Source: Veillonella intestinalis (GTDB lineage: Bacteria > Bacillota > Negativicutes > Veillonellales > Veillonellaceae). Taken from it: DNA of 64,000 nucleotides. Numbering within the stretch: position 1 is the stretch's first letter; every line of letters starts with the position of its first letter. Position numbers and translations under genes: made by a program. Shown piece after piece: positions 17,886 through 27,638 of the stretch. The stretch is from the NCBI RefSeq assembly GCF_943193155.1, contig NZ_CALPDB010000001.1, forward strand, positions 186,001 to 250,000. Reading direction: 5' to 3'. Under the pieces are notes generated by a model. The model searched no databases. It was not told where the DNA came from and worked only from the letters and a program-made list of their open reading frames with translations.

Positions 17886-18806
17886 ATGGCAGATACGAAA
17901 CAAGATATATTTCCCGTAGTGCATTGGTTTCCAGGGCATATGGCGAAAGCCACGCGCATGATAAAGGAATATGTAAAAAAGGTTGACGTAGTCATTGAGT
18001 TATTGGACGCTCGTATTCCACGGAGTAGTGCGAATCCAGTAATCAGTGAGGTTGTTGGTGAAAAGCCTCATATTATTGTATTAAATAAAGCAGATTTAGC
18101 AGATCCTAAAGAAACGAAGGCTTGGACTGAATATTTTACTGAACAAGGTATGACAGTATTGGCTATTGACTCTAAGTCTGGTAAAGGCAATAAACAGCTT
18201 GTGAAGGCTGTAGAGCGCCTTTCTCAGCCTATTATTGATAAGTGGTTAAAAAAAGGCATTCGCAGTCGCTCCGTTCGTACGATTATTTTAGGGATTCCTA
18301 ATGTAGGTAAATCCACTTTGATAAATAAATTAGCTGGCGCAGCTGCAACTCGAACGGCGGATAAGCCTGGGCATACACGAGGACAGCAATGGGTAAAAAT
18401 TGGTAAAAACTTAGAGTTACTAGATACACCTGGTGTTTTGTGGCCTAAATTAGAGGATCAGCGGGCTGCAGCTCGTCTAGCTATGACTGGTGCCATTTCA
18501 GATGATGTATATGATTTAGAATCAGTCATGAAGCAGTTATTGCGTCAAGTAAAAGAAAATAATCCGGCACTACTAGCTGAACGATATAAACTTAAACCAG
18601 AAGAATTGGAAGATACTGAGCAGTTATTAGAATCTATTGGACGTCGCCGTGGTTGTTTGGTTAGTGGTGGCATTGTTGATTTAGATAAGGCCCGTCGAAT
18701 TGTATTGGCGGATTACCGTAATCAAAAATTAGGTAATTTAACCTTGGATGGGGTCTTGGAAGAACCCGTTGTAATTGAGGATACTGTAGAGAATGACGAA
18801 AAATGA
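17886..18806 (+). CDS. rbgA: Ribosome biogenesis GTPase RbgA (YlqF)
   Basis: 306 residues, a circularly permuted GTPase: G4 (NKADLADP) precedes G1 (GIPNVGKSTL) and G3 (LLDTPGVLWP). The N-terminal HWFPGHMAKATR motif is diagnostic. RbgA drives a late step of 50S subunit assembly. The ATG follows TTGGAGG. It overlaps rnhB by 14 bases, reproducing the common rbgA-rnhB pair. Confidence 0.96.
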   Translation: MADTKQDIFPVVHWFPGHMAKATRMIKEYVKKVDVVIELLDARIPRSSANPVISEVVGEKPHIIVLNKADLADPKETKAWTEYFTEQGMTVLAIDSKSGKGNKQLVKAVERLSQPIIDKWLKKGIRSRSVRTIILGIPNVGKSTLINKLAGAAATRTADKPGHTRGQQWVKIGKNLELLDTPGVLWPKLEDQRAAARLAMTGAISDDVYDLESVMKQLLRQVKENNPALLAERYKLKPEELEDTEQLLESIGRRRGCLVSGGIVDLDKARRIVLADYRNQKLGNLTLDGVLEEPVVIEDTVENDEK

Positions 18807-19602
18807 GTTTGAACAGTTAAAAGTAAAAGATATTAAGGCCTTATTAGAATCAAATCGATTCGAATTTGATGTATTATTATGGGCGCAAGAAGATAGTCGT
18901 TCATCAGTTCGTAAATTAGCTAGTGCTTATGTGATGCGTCAAAAGAAAAAACTGTTAGAGGTACAGCGCTTAGAAGCTTTATATACCTATGAAGCCAGTT
19001 TTTATGAAGAAGGTATTTATGAAGTAGCTGGTGTTGATGAAGTAGGCCGTGGTCCTATTGCAGGGCCAGTCACTGTGGCGGCGGTTATTTTGCCACCCCA
19101 TACACATATTGCTGGACTTAATGATTCGAAAAAGATTGCGCCTCATAAACGAGAGTTAATTTATGATGAAATTATGGCTCAAGCCGTAGCTGTTAGTTGT
19201 ATTTCGTATAGTCCTGAAAAAATTGATGAACTTAATATTTATCGTGCTACTCGAGAAGCTATGTATGAAGCGATTAGGACATTGAAAGTACCCGCTAAAG
19301 CAGTACTAGTAGATGCTATGCCATTGCCTGATTTAACGATTCCTGTAGAATCTTTAGTAAAAGGTGATATGAAAAGTGCGTCCATAGCGGCGGCCTCTAT
19401 TATTGCTAAAGTAACACGAGATCGGTATATGGAGTCGTTAGAAGCAGAGTATCCTGGTTATGGTTTTGCCATACATAAAGGATATTATACCCCGCTTCAT
19501 CGAGAGGCTTTAGAACAGCAGGGTGTGACACCACTGCACCGTAAGAGTTTTGAACCGATTAAAAGTATGGTAGGTTTTACCTATCCTAGTGATAATAAAT
19601 AG
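18793..19602 (+). CDS. rnhB: Ribonuclease HII
   Basis: 269 residues. The catalytic core opens with VAGVDEVGRGPIAGPVTVAAVIL (first acids of the DEDD set), then LNDSKKI and VDAMPLP. The ~70-residue N-terminal extension before the core matches Firmicutes RNase HII. It removes ribonucleotides and RNA primers from DNA-RNA hybrids. The start lies inside the end of rbgA, indicating translational coupling. Confidence 0.95.
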   Translation: MTKNEFEQLKVKDIKALLESNRFEFDVLLWAQEDSRSSVRKLASAYVMRQKKKLLEVQRLEALYTYEASFYEEGIYEVAGVDEVGRGPIAGPVTVAAVILPPHTHIAGLNDSKKIAPHKRELIYDEIMAQAVAVSCISYSPEKIDELNIYRATREAMYEAIRTLKVPAKAVLVDAMPLPDLTIPVESLVKGDMKSASIAAASIIAKVTRDRYMESLEAEYPGYGFAIHKGYYTPLHREALEQQGVTPLHRKSFEPIKSMVGFTYPSDNK

Positions 19603-19604
19603 TG

Positions 19605-19705
19605 AATAGTAGATAGCAAGAGTACATAACAAATACTAAATAACAAGTAGTACATAATAAATACTAAGTAACAAGTAGTAAATAATAAATAATAAGTAGA
19701 ATGAT
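19605..19705 (+). repeat. Short AT-rich tandem repeats after rnhB
   Basis: Degenerate tandem copies of a unit close to TAAATACTAAGTAACAAGTAG (three partial copies), running into AATAATAAATAATAAG. Low-complexity, non-coding and typical of replication slippage. Confidence 0.6.
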
Positions 19706-19713
19706 GCTTATAG

Positions 19714-19740
19714 AACCAGTCCAGTAGGGCTGGTTTTTAT
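19714..19740 (+). terminator. Terminator of the rbgA-rnhB unit
   Basis: AACCAGTCC (19714-19722) pairs with GGGCTGGTT (19727-19735) over a 4-base loop, followed by TTTAT. Confidence 0.8.
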
Positions 19741-20015
19741 ATTGTCTATTTTGCTAGAGGGTAAATAGGGCAAAGATAAAATAAATAGTATTTATTATGT
19801 ATAAATATTCTTAGATATAAAGAACGAATAAAAAAATTTTGTCAAGTTTTAATAAGGAGGTTAGTTAGAAAATATAAGGAATATTAGCAGTTTCCTATCT
19901 TTACAGAATAAAAACAAACTGATATTGTAAATACTTAATAGAGTATATTTAAACAATAAGAGTCAAGTGTAAAAAGGGAATTCTTAAATAGAACCAAATA
20001 AACTCTTAGATAGGG
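19741..20015. other. AT-rich intergenic region before yraN
   Basis: No gene seen. An isolated AAGGAGG at about 19855 is followed by no usable start codon. A weak ribosome site for the next gene is at 20012-20018. Confidence 0.45.
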
Positions 20016-20024
20016 GTGTATACG

Positions 20025-20378
20025 TTGACAACATTAGAGTTGGGGCAGTTTGGGGAACAGGTTGCTGTAGAATATTTATTACATCACAATTATACTTTGG
20101 TAGGTCGCAATATTCGTACACATTGTGGTGAAATCGATATTATTGTAAACGATGAAGACACTTTAGTCGCTGTAGAAGTAAAAACGCGCCGCACGCAACA
20201 ATATGGTTTACCTTGTGAAGCCGTTAACATAGGTAAACAGCGTCATATACGGCAAAGTATGCTTTTATATATGGCTATGCATAATATGGCGAATAGGAAA
20301 GTTCGTTTTGATGTGGTGGAAGTATATGTGGTAGCTGATACAGTGCGGCATTTACGTCATTTAAAAGGGTGCTTTTAG
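20025..20378 (+). CDS. YraN/UPF0102 family nuclease-like protein
   Basis: 117 residues. Family motifs are visible: GQFGEQVAVEYLLHHNYTLVGRNIRTHCGEIDII and VAVEVKTRR, the latter giving a restriction-endonuclease-like E-x-K core. The physiological role is unknown. The start is taken as TTG at 20025 with AGGGGTG about 6 bases upstream; an in-frame GTG at 20016 overlaps that site. It is followed by comM, a common neighbour in Firmicutes, which supports the assignment. Confidence 0.87.
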   Translation: MTTLELGQFGEQVAVEYLLHHNYTLVGRNIRTHCGEIDIIVNDEDTLVAVEVKTRRTQQYGLPCEAVNIGKQRHIRQSMLLYMAMHNMANRKVRFDVVEVYVVADTVRHLRHLKGCF

Positions 20379-20444
20379 TTTGCTTTAATTAATATAAGCG
20401 TATTCAATTGCCATAAAAATGTACAGTAAAAGGAGTGTAGTAGG

Positions 20445-21980
20445 ATGTATGCGAAAACAAAGGGGATAGTTCTATGGGGATTGCAAAGTGAAATTGTAAC
20501 AGTAGAAGTAGATATTGCGGCGGGCTTGCCCTGTTTTGAAATTGTAGGATTACCAAATGCAGCTGTAAGAGAGGCGAAGGAGCGTGTAAGAGCAGCGATA
20601 CGGAATGCAGGCTTTGATTTTCCTATGCGACGTATCGTTATTAATTTAGCGCCAGCGGATATTCGCAAAGATGGATCTGGTTTAGATTTAGCTATGGCTA
20701 TGGGCATATTAATTGCTTCTCGTACCGTAAAAATAAAGAAGGCCGAATTAGAAACTTTGACCGAGACATCGCTTTTTATTGGTGAAGTTTCTTTAGAAGG
20801 AAAGATTAAAGGTGTTACAGGCGGTTTAGCTATGGCTATGGGGGCTCGTGCTAAGGGTATAACTACTCTATATACAGCGCCTAGTATTGGTAGTGAAGTG
20901 AAAAGCGGGTTTGGTGGCGATGTTATTGTTGCCAATACCCTGACTGAATTAGTAAATATGGTAACAGGAAAAACGCCCCTTTGTTTAGCCAATAAACACA
21001 TGTATAGAGGGCAGGAAAAAGAATGTTTATCAGATTTTAAAGACGTGCAAGGGCAAGTAATAGCTAAAAAGGCATTAGAAATTGCGGCAGCTGGTGGACA
21101 TCATGTATTATTATTAGGTTCGCCAGGTGCTGGTAAAACAATGTTAGCGCGAGCTATGCCTTCGATTTTGCCGCCATTATCAGAAGAAGAGCAGTTAGTG
21201 GTGAGTCAGATTTATAGCGTGGCAGGTTTATTACCAGTTGAAGGACTCATACAAGCACGGCCTTTTCGCAGTCCTCACCATACGATTACGCTAGCTGGCA
21301 TGGCTGGCGGTGGCTCAATTCCAAAACCAGGAGAGTTAACACTTAGTCATAGTGGGGTCTTGTTTTTAGATGAAGCACCTGAATTTTCACGCACAGTCCT
21401 TGAAGTATTACGTCAGCCTTTAGAGGAAGGAGTTATTCACATTGCTAGAGCGAGAGGTAATTATACATTTCCCTGTCGATTTATTTTGTTAATGGCTATG
21501 AATCCCTGCCCTTGTGGGTGGTATCACAGCGGAGATGGTCATGTTTGTACTTGTACGCCTTGGCAACGTGAAAATTATATACGTCGTTTGTCTGGTCCCT
21601 TATTAGACCGAATCGACATGGTTATTGAAGTATCACGACCAAGATACGAAGAGTTTTGTGGTCATGTAGACAATGAATCGTCGGCTGTTATTAGAGACCG
21701 AGTCATACAGGCCAGACAATTTCATGAGTGGTGTTTGAAACAAAAGAATCTTTCAGGGGCTTTGTTAAATAGTGAGTTGTCACATAGTCAATTACTCAAT
21801 GTTTGTGAATTAACTAGTGTAGGGGAAACGATGTTAGCTCAAGTTTTTCAACGATTACAAGTGAGTATCCGTAGTTATGATAAAATTTTGCGGGTGGCGA
21901 GAACTATTGCGGACTTACATGAATCGGTTAAAGTTGAAGCTGATTATATAGCAGAGGCTTTGAGTTACCGTATGAGCTAA
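20445..21980 (+). CDS. comM: ComM/YifB family Mg-chelatase-like AAA+ ATPase
   Basis: 511 residues. An N-terminal ChlI-like domain (IVGLPNAAVREAKERVRAAIRN, INLAPADIRKDGSGLDLAMAMGIL) precedes the AAA+ core with Walker A LLGSPGAGKTMLARA and Walker B GVLFLDEAPEF. A C-terminal helical domain follows, with the cysteine-containing NPCPCGW motif. ComM relatives are branch-migration helicases in natural transformation in Proteobacteria; its neighbours dprA and, further on, comEA-comEC fit. The start has AAAAGGAG 9 bases upstream. Confidence 0.93.
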   Translation: MYAKTKGIVLWGLQSEIVTVEVDIAAGLPCFEIVGLPNAAVREAKERVRAAIRNAGFDFPMRRIVINLAPADIRKDGSGLDLAMAMGILIASRTVKIKKAELETLTETSLFIGEVSLEGKIKGVTGGLAMAMGARAKGITTLYTAPSIGSEVKSGFGGDVIVANTLTELVNMVTGKTPLCLANKHMYRGQEKECLSDFKDVQGQVIAKKALEIAAAGGHHVLLLGSPGAGKTMLARAMPSILPPLSEEEQLVVSQIYSVAGLLPVEGLIQARPFRSPHHTITLAGMAGGGSIPKPGELTLSHSGVLFLDEAPEFSRTVLEVLRQPLEEGVIHIARARGNYTFPCRFILLMAMNPCPCGWYHSGDGHVCTCTPWQRENYIRRLSGPLLDRIDMVIEVSRPRYEEFCGHVDNESSAVIRDRVIQARQFHEWCLKQKNLSGALLNSELSHSQLLNVCELTSVGETMLAQVFQRLQVSIRSYDKILRVARTIADLHESVKVEADYIAEALSYRMS

Positions 21981-22139
21981 TTTAACTAGGTGCTTACATG
22001 AACTAATTCTGTTTACATGATTGCATAAGCTAATTCTGCTGAGGTGATTGTTATTTTAGCAGATATAAAGTTATTAATATAAGAAATAGATTATTATAGG
22101 GAATAAATTCGTATATATAGCTGTTTGAGGGAGTAAAAA

Positions 22140-23288
22140 ATGGAAGATGAACGATTGATGTTGGCCGCCCTAGGTTCATTACCGAATGTAGGGAGTGTTA
22201 CTTTAAAAGAAGTGTTAGGCTATTATAAAGATGCTCAGACTGTATGGGCGGTCATTCACCGAGATAAGGCAATTGATCCTAAGATTGCAGTGGCAACACG
22301 TTATAAGAATGCTTTAATAAAAGGTGTACTGGCAATTGATTTAGAGAGGTTAGCCCACCAAATGGAGCGCTATCATATGTCAGTGTTAGGAATTACAGAT
22401 GAAACCTATCCAGACCAATTAAAAGAAATTTTTAACCCACCGCAAGTACTGTTTTACCGTGGTGATATTACGGCCCTACAAAACCCTAGACAAGTGGCTA
22501 TGGTAGGAGCTCGTAACTGTACACCTTATGGTCGTAATGTGGCAACCGTCTTTGCTTCGCAATTGGTTCGCTATGGCATTACTATTGTTAGTGGCGGGGC
22601 TCGAGGTATCGATTCGTATGCCCATGAAGGGGCTTTAAAGGGAAAAGGAAGTACTATTGCCGTCATGGGCTGTGGTCTTGATCATTGTTATCCTCGTTGT
22701 AATGCTAAACTCTTTCATCAAATTGAAGAAAAGGGTGGTCTTTTATTATCCGAGTTTGGCCCAGGGGTAGCACCGCAGTCAGGACATTTTCCTATGCGTA
22801 ATCGCATTATTAGTGGTATTGCCAAGGCCGTCGTAGTAGTGGAAGCTAAAGCTAGTAGCGGTTCATTGATCACGGCAGATATAGCTAACAATGAAGGCCG
22901 TGATGTATATACTGTGCCAGGTAATGTGTTGACAGATGACTTCGTGGGGAATCATTGGTTATTATCACAAGGGGCGACTTTACTAACAAAGGCGGAACAA
23001 TTGCCTGATTTATACAACTGGAATACGAAAGATTTAGATATATCGCAAAAAATGGGTAGCCATAACGGCATGGGTGTGTTAAGCTTTACTTTGGAGGAGC
23101 GAAAGATTTTAGAATCATTATCAAATGCTCATGAAACATCATTAGAGACATTAGCTATGAAGACAAATCTTTCTGAAGGAGCACTTCATTTAAGTTTGTT
23201 AAACTTAGAACTTAAACAGTGTATTGAGCGTACTGCTTCAAAGGGATATATAATCTTGGAATACGGGAGGAATCAGTTTGTCCATTAA
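22140..23288 (+). CDS. dprA: DNA processing protein DprA (Smf)
   Basis: 382 residues. A SAM-like N-terminal domain is followed by a Rossmann fold (MVGARNCTPYGRNVATVFA, TIVSGGARGIDSYAHEGAL, GSTIAVMGCGLDHCYPR) and a C-terminal winged-helix domain from ~residue 310. DprA protects incoming single-stranded DNA and loads RecA during transformation. The ATG at 22140 follows GAGGGAG. It overlaps topA by 11 bases. Confidence 0.95.
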   Translation: MEDERLMLAALGSLPNVGSVTLKEVLGYYKDAQTVWAVIHRDKAIDPKIAVATRYKNALIKGVLAIDLERLAHQMERYHMSVLGITDETYPDQLKEIFNPPQVLFYRGDITALQNPRQVAMVGARNCTPYGRNVATVFASQLVRYGITIVSGGARGIDSYAHEGALKGKGSTIAVMGCGLDHCYPRCNAKLFHQIEEKGGLLLSEFGPGVAPQSGHFPMRNRIISGIAKAVVVVEAKASSGSLITADIANNEGRDVYTVPGNVLTDDFVGNHWLLSQGATLLTKAEQLPDLYNWNTKDLDISQKMGSHNGMGVLSFTLEERKILESLSNAHETSLETLAMKTNLSEGALHLSLLNLELKQCIERTASKGYIILEYGRNQFVH

Positions 23289-25749
23289 ACGTTCCATTGT
23301 AATAGGAGAAAAAGAAGGGGCTAAAGCTACCACTAAAAAAGAAGAACGTCGCTTGGAAGGTAAAGTAGCTGTTTCAGCTAAGGGCAAAGCTAAGCCTGTT
23401 ATGCAGGCTGTAGGCGATCTTGCTAAAACTATGCCACCACGGACGTATAATCCTGATGGTAAGACATTAGTTATCGTAGAATCACCAGCAAAATCAAAGA
23501 CAATTGAAAAGTTTTTAGGTCCTGACTACATAGTTAAAGCAAGTATGGGGCATTTGCGAGATTTACCTAAAAGTCAATTAGGTATTGATATTGAAAATGG
23601 TTTCGTGCCACGATATTCTAATTTGGCTACTCGTAAGAAATTAATAGAAGAATTACAAGCTGAAGCCGACGAGTCAAAAGCTATTTTATTAGCTACTGAC
23701 CCTGATAGAGAAGGGGAAGCTATTTCTTGGCATTTAGCGTATATTTTAAACGTAGATGAAGCGTCAAAATGTCGTATTACTTTTAATGAAATTACAAAGC
23801 ATGCTGTTGCTGAAGCAATTTCAACGCCGCGTACGATTGATAAGAAAATGGTTGATGCACAGCAAGCACGACGTATGCTTGACCGCATTGTTGGCTATAA
23901 ATTAAGTCCTTTATTGTGGAAGAAAATCTGTAAAGGTCTTAGTGCTGGTCGTGTGCAATCAGTGGCAGTACGACTAATTTGTGAGCGGGAACGAGAAATT
24001 CAAGCCTTCATTCCTGAGGAGTATTGGTCTATTGAGGGGCAATATGAGACAGCCAATAAAGAAAGTTTCATGGCTGAATTGACTCATAAAGGACAGGAAA
24101 AGATTACTATTCCTGATGAAACTACTGCATTAGCTATTCAGGCTGAGTTAGCCAAACAAACGGCGGAGGTTCTCATCGTTGATCGCCGCAAACGGTCACG
24201 GAAAGCGCCAGCTCCTTTTACAACATCTACATTACAGCAAGAAGGGGTACGCAAGCTTAATTTTGGGGCTAAGCGTACAATGATGATTGCGCAACATTTA
24301 TACGAAGGTCTTGAAATTGGTGGGTATGGCCATGTAGGTTTAATTACTTATATGCGTACTGATTCGACTCGAATCGCGCAAGAAATGCAAAGTGCTGCGA
24401 AAGAGTATATTATTAGCCATTTTGGTAAAGAGTATTACCCAGCAAAACCTAATGTTTTTGGCACGAAAGAAAGTAGCCAAGATGCGCATGAAGCAATTCG
24501 ACCTACGACTTTAGAATTACCGCCAAAAATGGTAGAGCCATTTTTGAGTAAAGATGAATTAAAATTATATACTTTAATTTGGAATCGTTTTATGGCGAGC
24601 CAAATGGCGCCACAACAATCGGAGATTGTAACGGCTCAATTAGCATGCGGAGACTATACTTTGCGAGCTTCTGGCAGTAAAGTTATCTTCAAAGGTTTTA
24701 CTGAAGTTTATGAAGATACTAAAAAGGATGGGGAGGAGCCAAAATTAATCCCTAGTATGGAAGCGGGGCAAGTTGTGACAAATACAGCTGTTGATCCGCA
24801 GCAACATTTTACGCAACCACCAGCTCGTTATTCAGAAGCAAGCTTAATTAAAACGCTAGAAGAGCGTGGTATCGGACGTCCAAGTACATATGCGCCTATT
24901 ATTGATACGATTATGACGCGTAATTATGTAGAGAAACAAGATAAACAGTTTATTCCAACTGAACTTGGTTTTGTAGTAGTGGATTTCTTAATTGAACATT
25001 TTGAAAAGTTCATTAATGTAGATTTTACTGTCCATTTAGAAAAAGATCTTGATGAAATTGCCAGTGGTGATGAAACCTATCAAGATGTTTTAAATGAGTT
25101 TTATTCTGTATTTGCTAAAGAGCTAGATGAAGCGAATGAAGTAGAACGGGTAAAAATTGCTGATGAACAAAGTGATGAAGTGTGCGATCTTTGTGGCAGT
25201 CCAATGGTGTATAAATTTGGCCGTTTTGGACGCTTCTTAGCATGCTCTAATTTCCCAGATTGTAAAAATACTAAACCGATTACTGTAAGTACTGGCGTGA
25301 CCTGTCCAAAATGTAAAGAAGGGACCATTGTAGAACGTAAGTCTAAGCGTGGTCGTATTTTCTATGGTTGTGATCGTTATCCGGCTTGTGATTTTACGCT
25401 CTGGAATAAGCCAATTAATGAAACTTGTGAAACCTGTGGTAGCATTATGACAGAAAAAACATATAAAAATGGAACAACTAAGAAATTCTGTTCTAATGAA
25501 ACCTGTCCAACACAGCCTAAAAAGCGAACTCGCAAGAAAAAAGCTGAAGAAGCTACTGTAGTTGATGAGTCAGTAACAACTCAAGCTACAACTCAAGCTG
25601 CAACAACTCAAGAAGCTACAACAACTCAAGAAGCTACAACAAGTAAAGAAAGTAAATCATTAAAAACAACTAAAACTAAAACATCTAAATCAAAAACATC
25701 TAAATCAAAAACATCTAAAACAAGAAAGACTTCTGATACAGAAGCATAA
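23278..25749 (+). CDS. topA: DNA topoisomerase I
   Basis: 823 residues. A ~55-residue basic N-terminal extension precedes the Toprim domain ([33 protein letters not shown]). The catalytic tyrosine is Tyr358 in YMRTDSTR. Three C-terminal zinc ribbons start at Cys636. The enzyme relaxes negative supercoils. The tail (~residues 746-823) is low-complexity: TTQ/EAT repeats, then TSKSK repeats, strongly basic. The start is a TTG at 23278, with GGGAGG 7 bases upstream, inside the dprA end. Confidence 0.96.
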   Translation: MSIKRSIVIGEKEGAKATTKKEERRLEGKVAVSAKGKAKPVMQAVGDLAKTMPPRTYNPDGKTLVIVESPAKSKTIEKFLGPDYIVKASMGHLRDLPKSQLGIDIENGFVPRYSNLATRKKLIEELQAEADESKAILLATDPDREGEAISWHLAYILNVDEASKCRITFNEITKHAVAEAISTPRTIDKKMVDAQQARRMLDRIVGYKLSPLLWKKICKGLSAGRVQSVAVRLICEREREIQAFIPEEYWSIEGQYETANKESFMAELTHKGQEKITIPDETTALAIQAELAKQTAEVLIVDRRKRSRKAPAPFTTSTLQQEGVRKLNFGAKRTMMIAQHLYEGLEIGGYGHVGLITYMRTDSTRIAQEMQSAAKEYIISHFGKEYYPAKPNVFGTKESSQDAHEAIRPTTLELPPKMVEPFLSKDELKLYTLIWNRFMASQMAPQQSEIVTAQLACGDYTLRASGSKVIFKGFTEVYEDTKKDGEEPKLIPSMEAGQVVTNTAVDPQQHFTQPPARYSEASLIKTLEERGIGRPSTYAPIIDTIMTRNYVEKQDKQFIPTELGFVVVDFLIEHFEKFINVDFTVHLEKDLDEIASGDETYQDVLNEFYSVFAKELDEANEVERVKIADEQSDEVCDLCGSPMVYKFGRFGRFLACSNFPDCKNTKPITVSTGVTCPKCKEGTIVERKSKRGRIFYGCDRYPACDFTLWNKPINETCETCGSIMTEKTYKNGTTKKFCSNETCPTQPKKRTRKKKAEEATVVDESVTTQATTQAATTQEATTTQEATTSKESKSLKTTKTKTSKSKTSKSKTSKTRKTSDTEA
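25571..25735 (+). repeat. Tandem repeats encoding the TopA tail
   Basis: Two in-frame repeat blocks: copies of ACAACTCAAGAAGCTACA and, further on, copies of ACATCTAAATCAAAA. They encode TTQEAT and TSKSK units and are candidates for length variation by slippage. Confidence 0.75.
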
Positions 25750-25765
25750 TATAAAGGAGGCTATT

Positions 25766-27076
25766 GTGACTACATCGAAAGTTACGATTATTGGTGCAGG
25801 TTTGGCAGGCTCTGAAGCAGCGTGGCAATTAGCAAAACGCAATATTCCTGTTACCTTATATGAAATGCGGCCACAACGAACTTCGCCAGCTCATCATACG
25901 GAACAGTTTGCTGAATTGGTATGCAGTAACTCACTACGGGCTGGTAATATTGAAAATGCAGTGGGTCTTTTAAAAGAAGAAATGCGTCAACTTGATTCTA
26001 TTATTATGGCTTGTGCTGATGCTACAGCGGTTCCAGCTGGTGGCGCACTGGCGGTTGATAGACATTTATTTAGTCAAATGGTAACTGAGCGTTTAACAAA
26101 TCATCCTATGATTACGGTTGTACGTGAAGAAGTGACTGAATTACCTACTGATGGAATCGTTATCGTAGCGGCTGGGCCTTTAATGTCCGAAGCATTGGCT
26201 GAACAAGTAAAAGCAAAGACTGGCACTGGCGATTTCTATTTCTATGATGCGGCGGCTCCGATTGTGACCGCAGAGTCATTAAATTATGATAAAGTATTTG
26301 CTGCTTCGCGATATGATAAAGGGGATGCAGATTATTTAAATTGCCCTATGTCTGAAGAAGAATACAAGGTCTTTTGGGAGGCTTTAACAACGGCTGAAGT
26401 GGCAGAGTTAAAAGAATTTGAAAAAGAACAATATTTTGAAGGTTGTATGCCTGTAGAAATTATGGCTTCCCGTGGTATTGATACATTGCGCTATGGTCCC
26501 TTGAAGCCCGTTGGCTTAGTAGATAAACGGACTGGTGAAGAATCTTATGCAGTAGTACAACTTCGCAAAGAAAATAAAGAAGCTACTATGTTTAATTTAG
26601 TAGGCTTTCAAACCCATTTGAAATGGGGCGAACAAAAACGAGTATTTTCTATGATTCCAGGTTTAGAAAATGCTGAATTTGTTCGTTATGGTGTTATGCA
26701 TCGTAATACATACATTAATTCACCTACACTATTGAATGAATTTTTCCAATTAAAAGTAGATCCATGTTTGTTCTTTGCTGGTCAGATGACAGGGGTAGAA
26801 GGCTATTTAGAGTCTGCCGCTTCAGGCTTAATGGCAGGTATTCAGGTAAGTCGTGTATTAGCTGGCAAAGAAGGAATTAGTTTCCCTAGAACAACAGCAC
26901 TAGGTGGATTAAGTCACTATATTAGCGAATATGAAGGTTCTGACTTCCAACCAATGAATATTAATTTTGGTATAATGGAACCATGGCCTACTAAGGTCCG
27001 CAAGAAAAAAGAAAAAAATGGTCTTATTGCTCAACGGGCGTTAGAGACCTTAGCAACCCTTAAGGAGGACATTTAG
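25766..27076 (+). CDS. trmFO: Methylenetetrahydrofolate-tRNA-(uracil-5-)-methyltransferase TrmFO
   Basis: 436-residue flavoprotein that forms m5U54 in tRNA from methylene-THF and reduced FAD. The FAD dinucleotide motif is [15 protein letters not shown], followed by the family text [21 protein letters not shown] and GGLSHYIS near the end. The start is a GTG at 25766, with AAAGGAGG just upstream. It sits between topA and hslV as in many Firmicutes, but without the xerC-like recombinase gene that often intervenes. Confidence 0.96.
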   Translation: MTTSKVTIIGAGLAGSEAAWQLAKRNIPVTLYEMRPQRTSPAHHTEQFAELVCSNSLRAGNIENAVGLLKEEMRQLDSIIMACADATAVPAGGALAVDRHLFSQMVTERLTNHPMITVVREEVTELPTDGIVIVAAGPLMSEALAEQVKAKTGTGDFYFYDAAAPIVTAESLNYDKVFAASRYDKGDADYLNCPMSEEEYKVFWEALTTAEVAELKEFEKEQYFEGCMPVEIMASRGIDTLRYGPLKPVGLVDKRTGEESYAVVQLRKENKEATMFNLVGFQTHLKWGEQKRVFSMIPGLENAEFVRYGVMHRNTYINSPTLLNEFFQLKVDPCLFFAGQMTGVEGYLESAASGLMAGIQVSRVLAGKEGISFPRTTALGGLSHYISEYEGSDFQPMNINFGIMEPWPTKVRKKKEKNGLIAQRALETLATLKEDI

Positions 27077-27077
27077 A

Positions 27078-27620
27078 ATGAGTGTAGAATTTCATGCCAC
27101 TACCATATGCGCTGTAAAACGTAATGATGCAATTGCTATTGCTGGTGATGGACAAGTTACAATGGGGCAAAGTGTAGTTATGAAAAACACGGCCCAAAAA
27201 GTTCGTCGCCTATATAATGGTAAAGTGATTTCTGGTTTTGCTGGTTCTGTAGCTGATGCGTTTACTTTATTTGATAAATTTGAAGCTAAATTAAATCAGT
27301 ATAATGGTCAGTTAGTGCGCAGTGCTGTTGAATTAGCTAAAGAATGGCGTAGTGATAAAATGTTGCGCAATTTAGAAGCCCTATTGTTAGTATCGGATGG
27401 CAAGACAATTTTATTGGTATCGGGTAATGGTGAAGTTATTGAGCCTGATGATGGAATTTGTGCTATTGGGTCTGGTGGTAATTATGCATTAGCGGCAGCG
27501 CGGGCATTAGCTAGTAATACGGATTTAAATGCTCGTGAAATTGCTGAAAAGGCATTGCATATTGCTGCTGATATTTGTGTATACACTAACCACAATGTTA
27601 TCGTTGAAGAACTTAAATAA
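27078..27620 (+). CDS. hslV: ATP-dependent protease peptidase subunit HslV (ClpQ)
   Basis: 180 residues. The proteasome-like core begins FHATTICAV, with the catalytic threonine in ATTI at about residue 8, after a short N-terminal stretch as in Bacillus ClpQ. GDGQVTMG and [15 protein letters not shown] are family signatures. It forms a dodecamer capped by HslU. The ATG is 1 base after the trmFO stop, and 18 bases separate it from hslU. Confidence 0.95.
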   Translation: MSVEFHATTICAVKRNDAIAIAGDGQVTMGQSVVMKNTAQKVRRLYNGKVISGFAGSVADAFTLFDKFEAKLNQYNGQLVRSAVELAKEWRSDKMLRNLEALLLVSDGKTILLVSGNGEVIEPDDGICAIGSGGNYALAAARALASNTDLNAREIAEKALHIAADICVYTNHNVIVEELK

Positions 27621-27638
27621 GATATAGGAGAGGATTGA

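Noticed and set aside
20375-21001. 208-codon antisense frame in comM
   Set aside because: Shadow of a strongly conserved sense gene; no ribosome site and no family resemblance.
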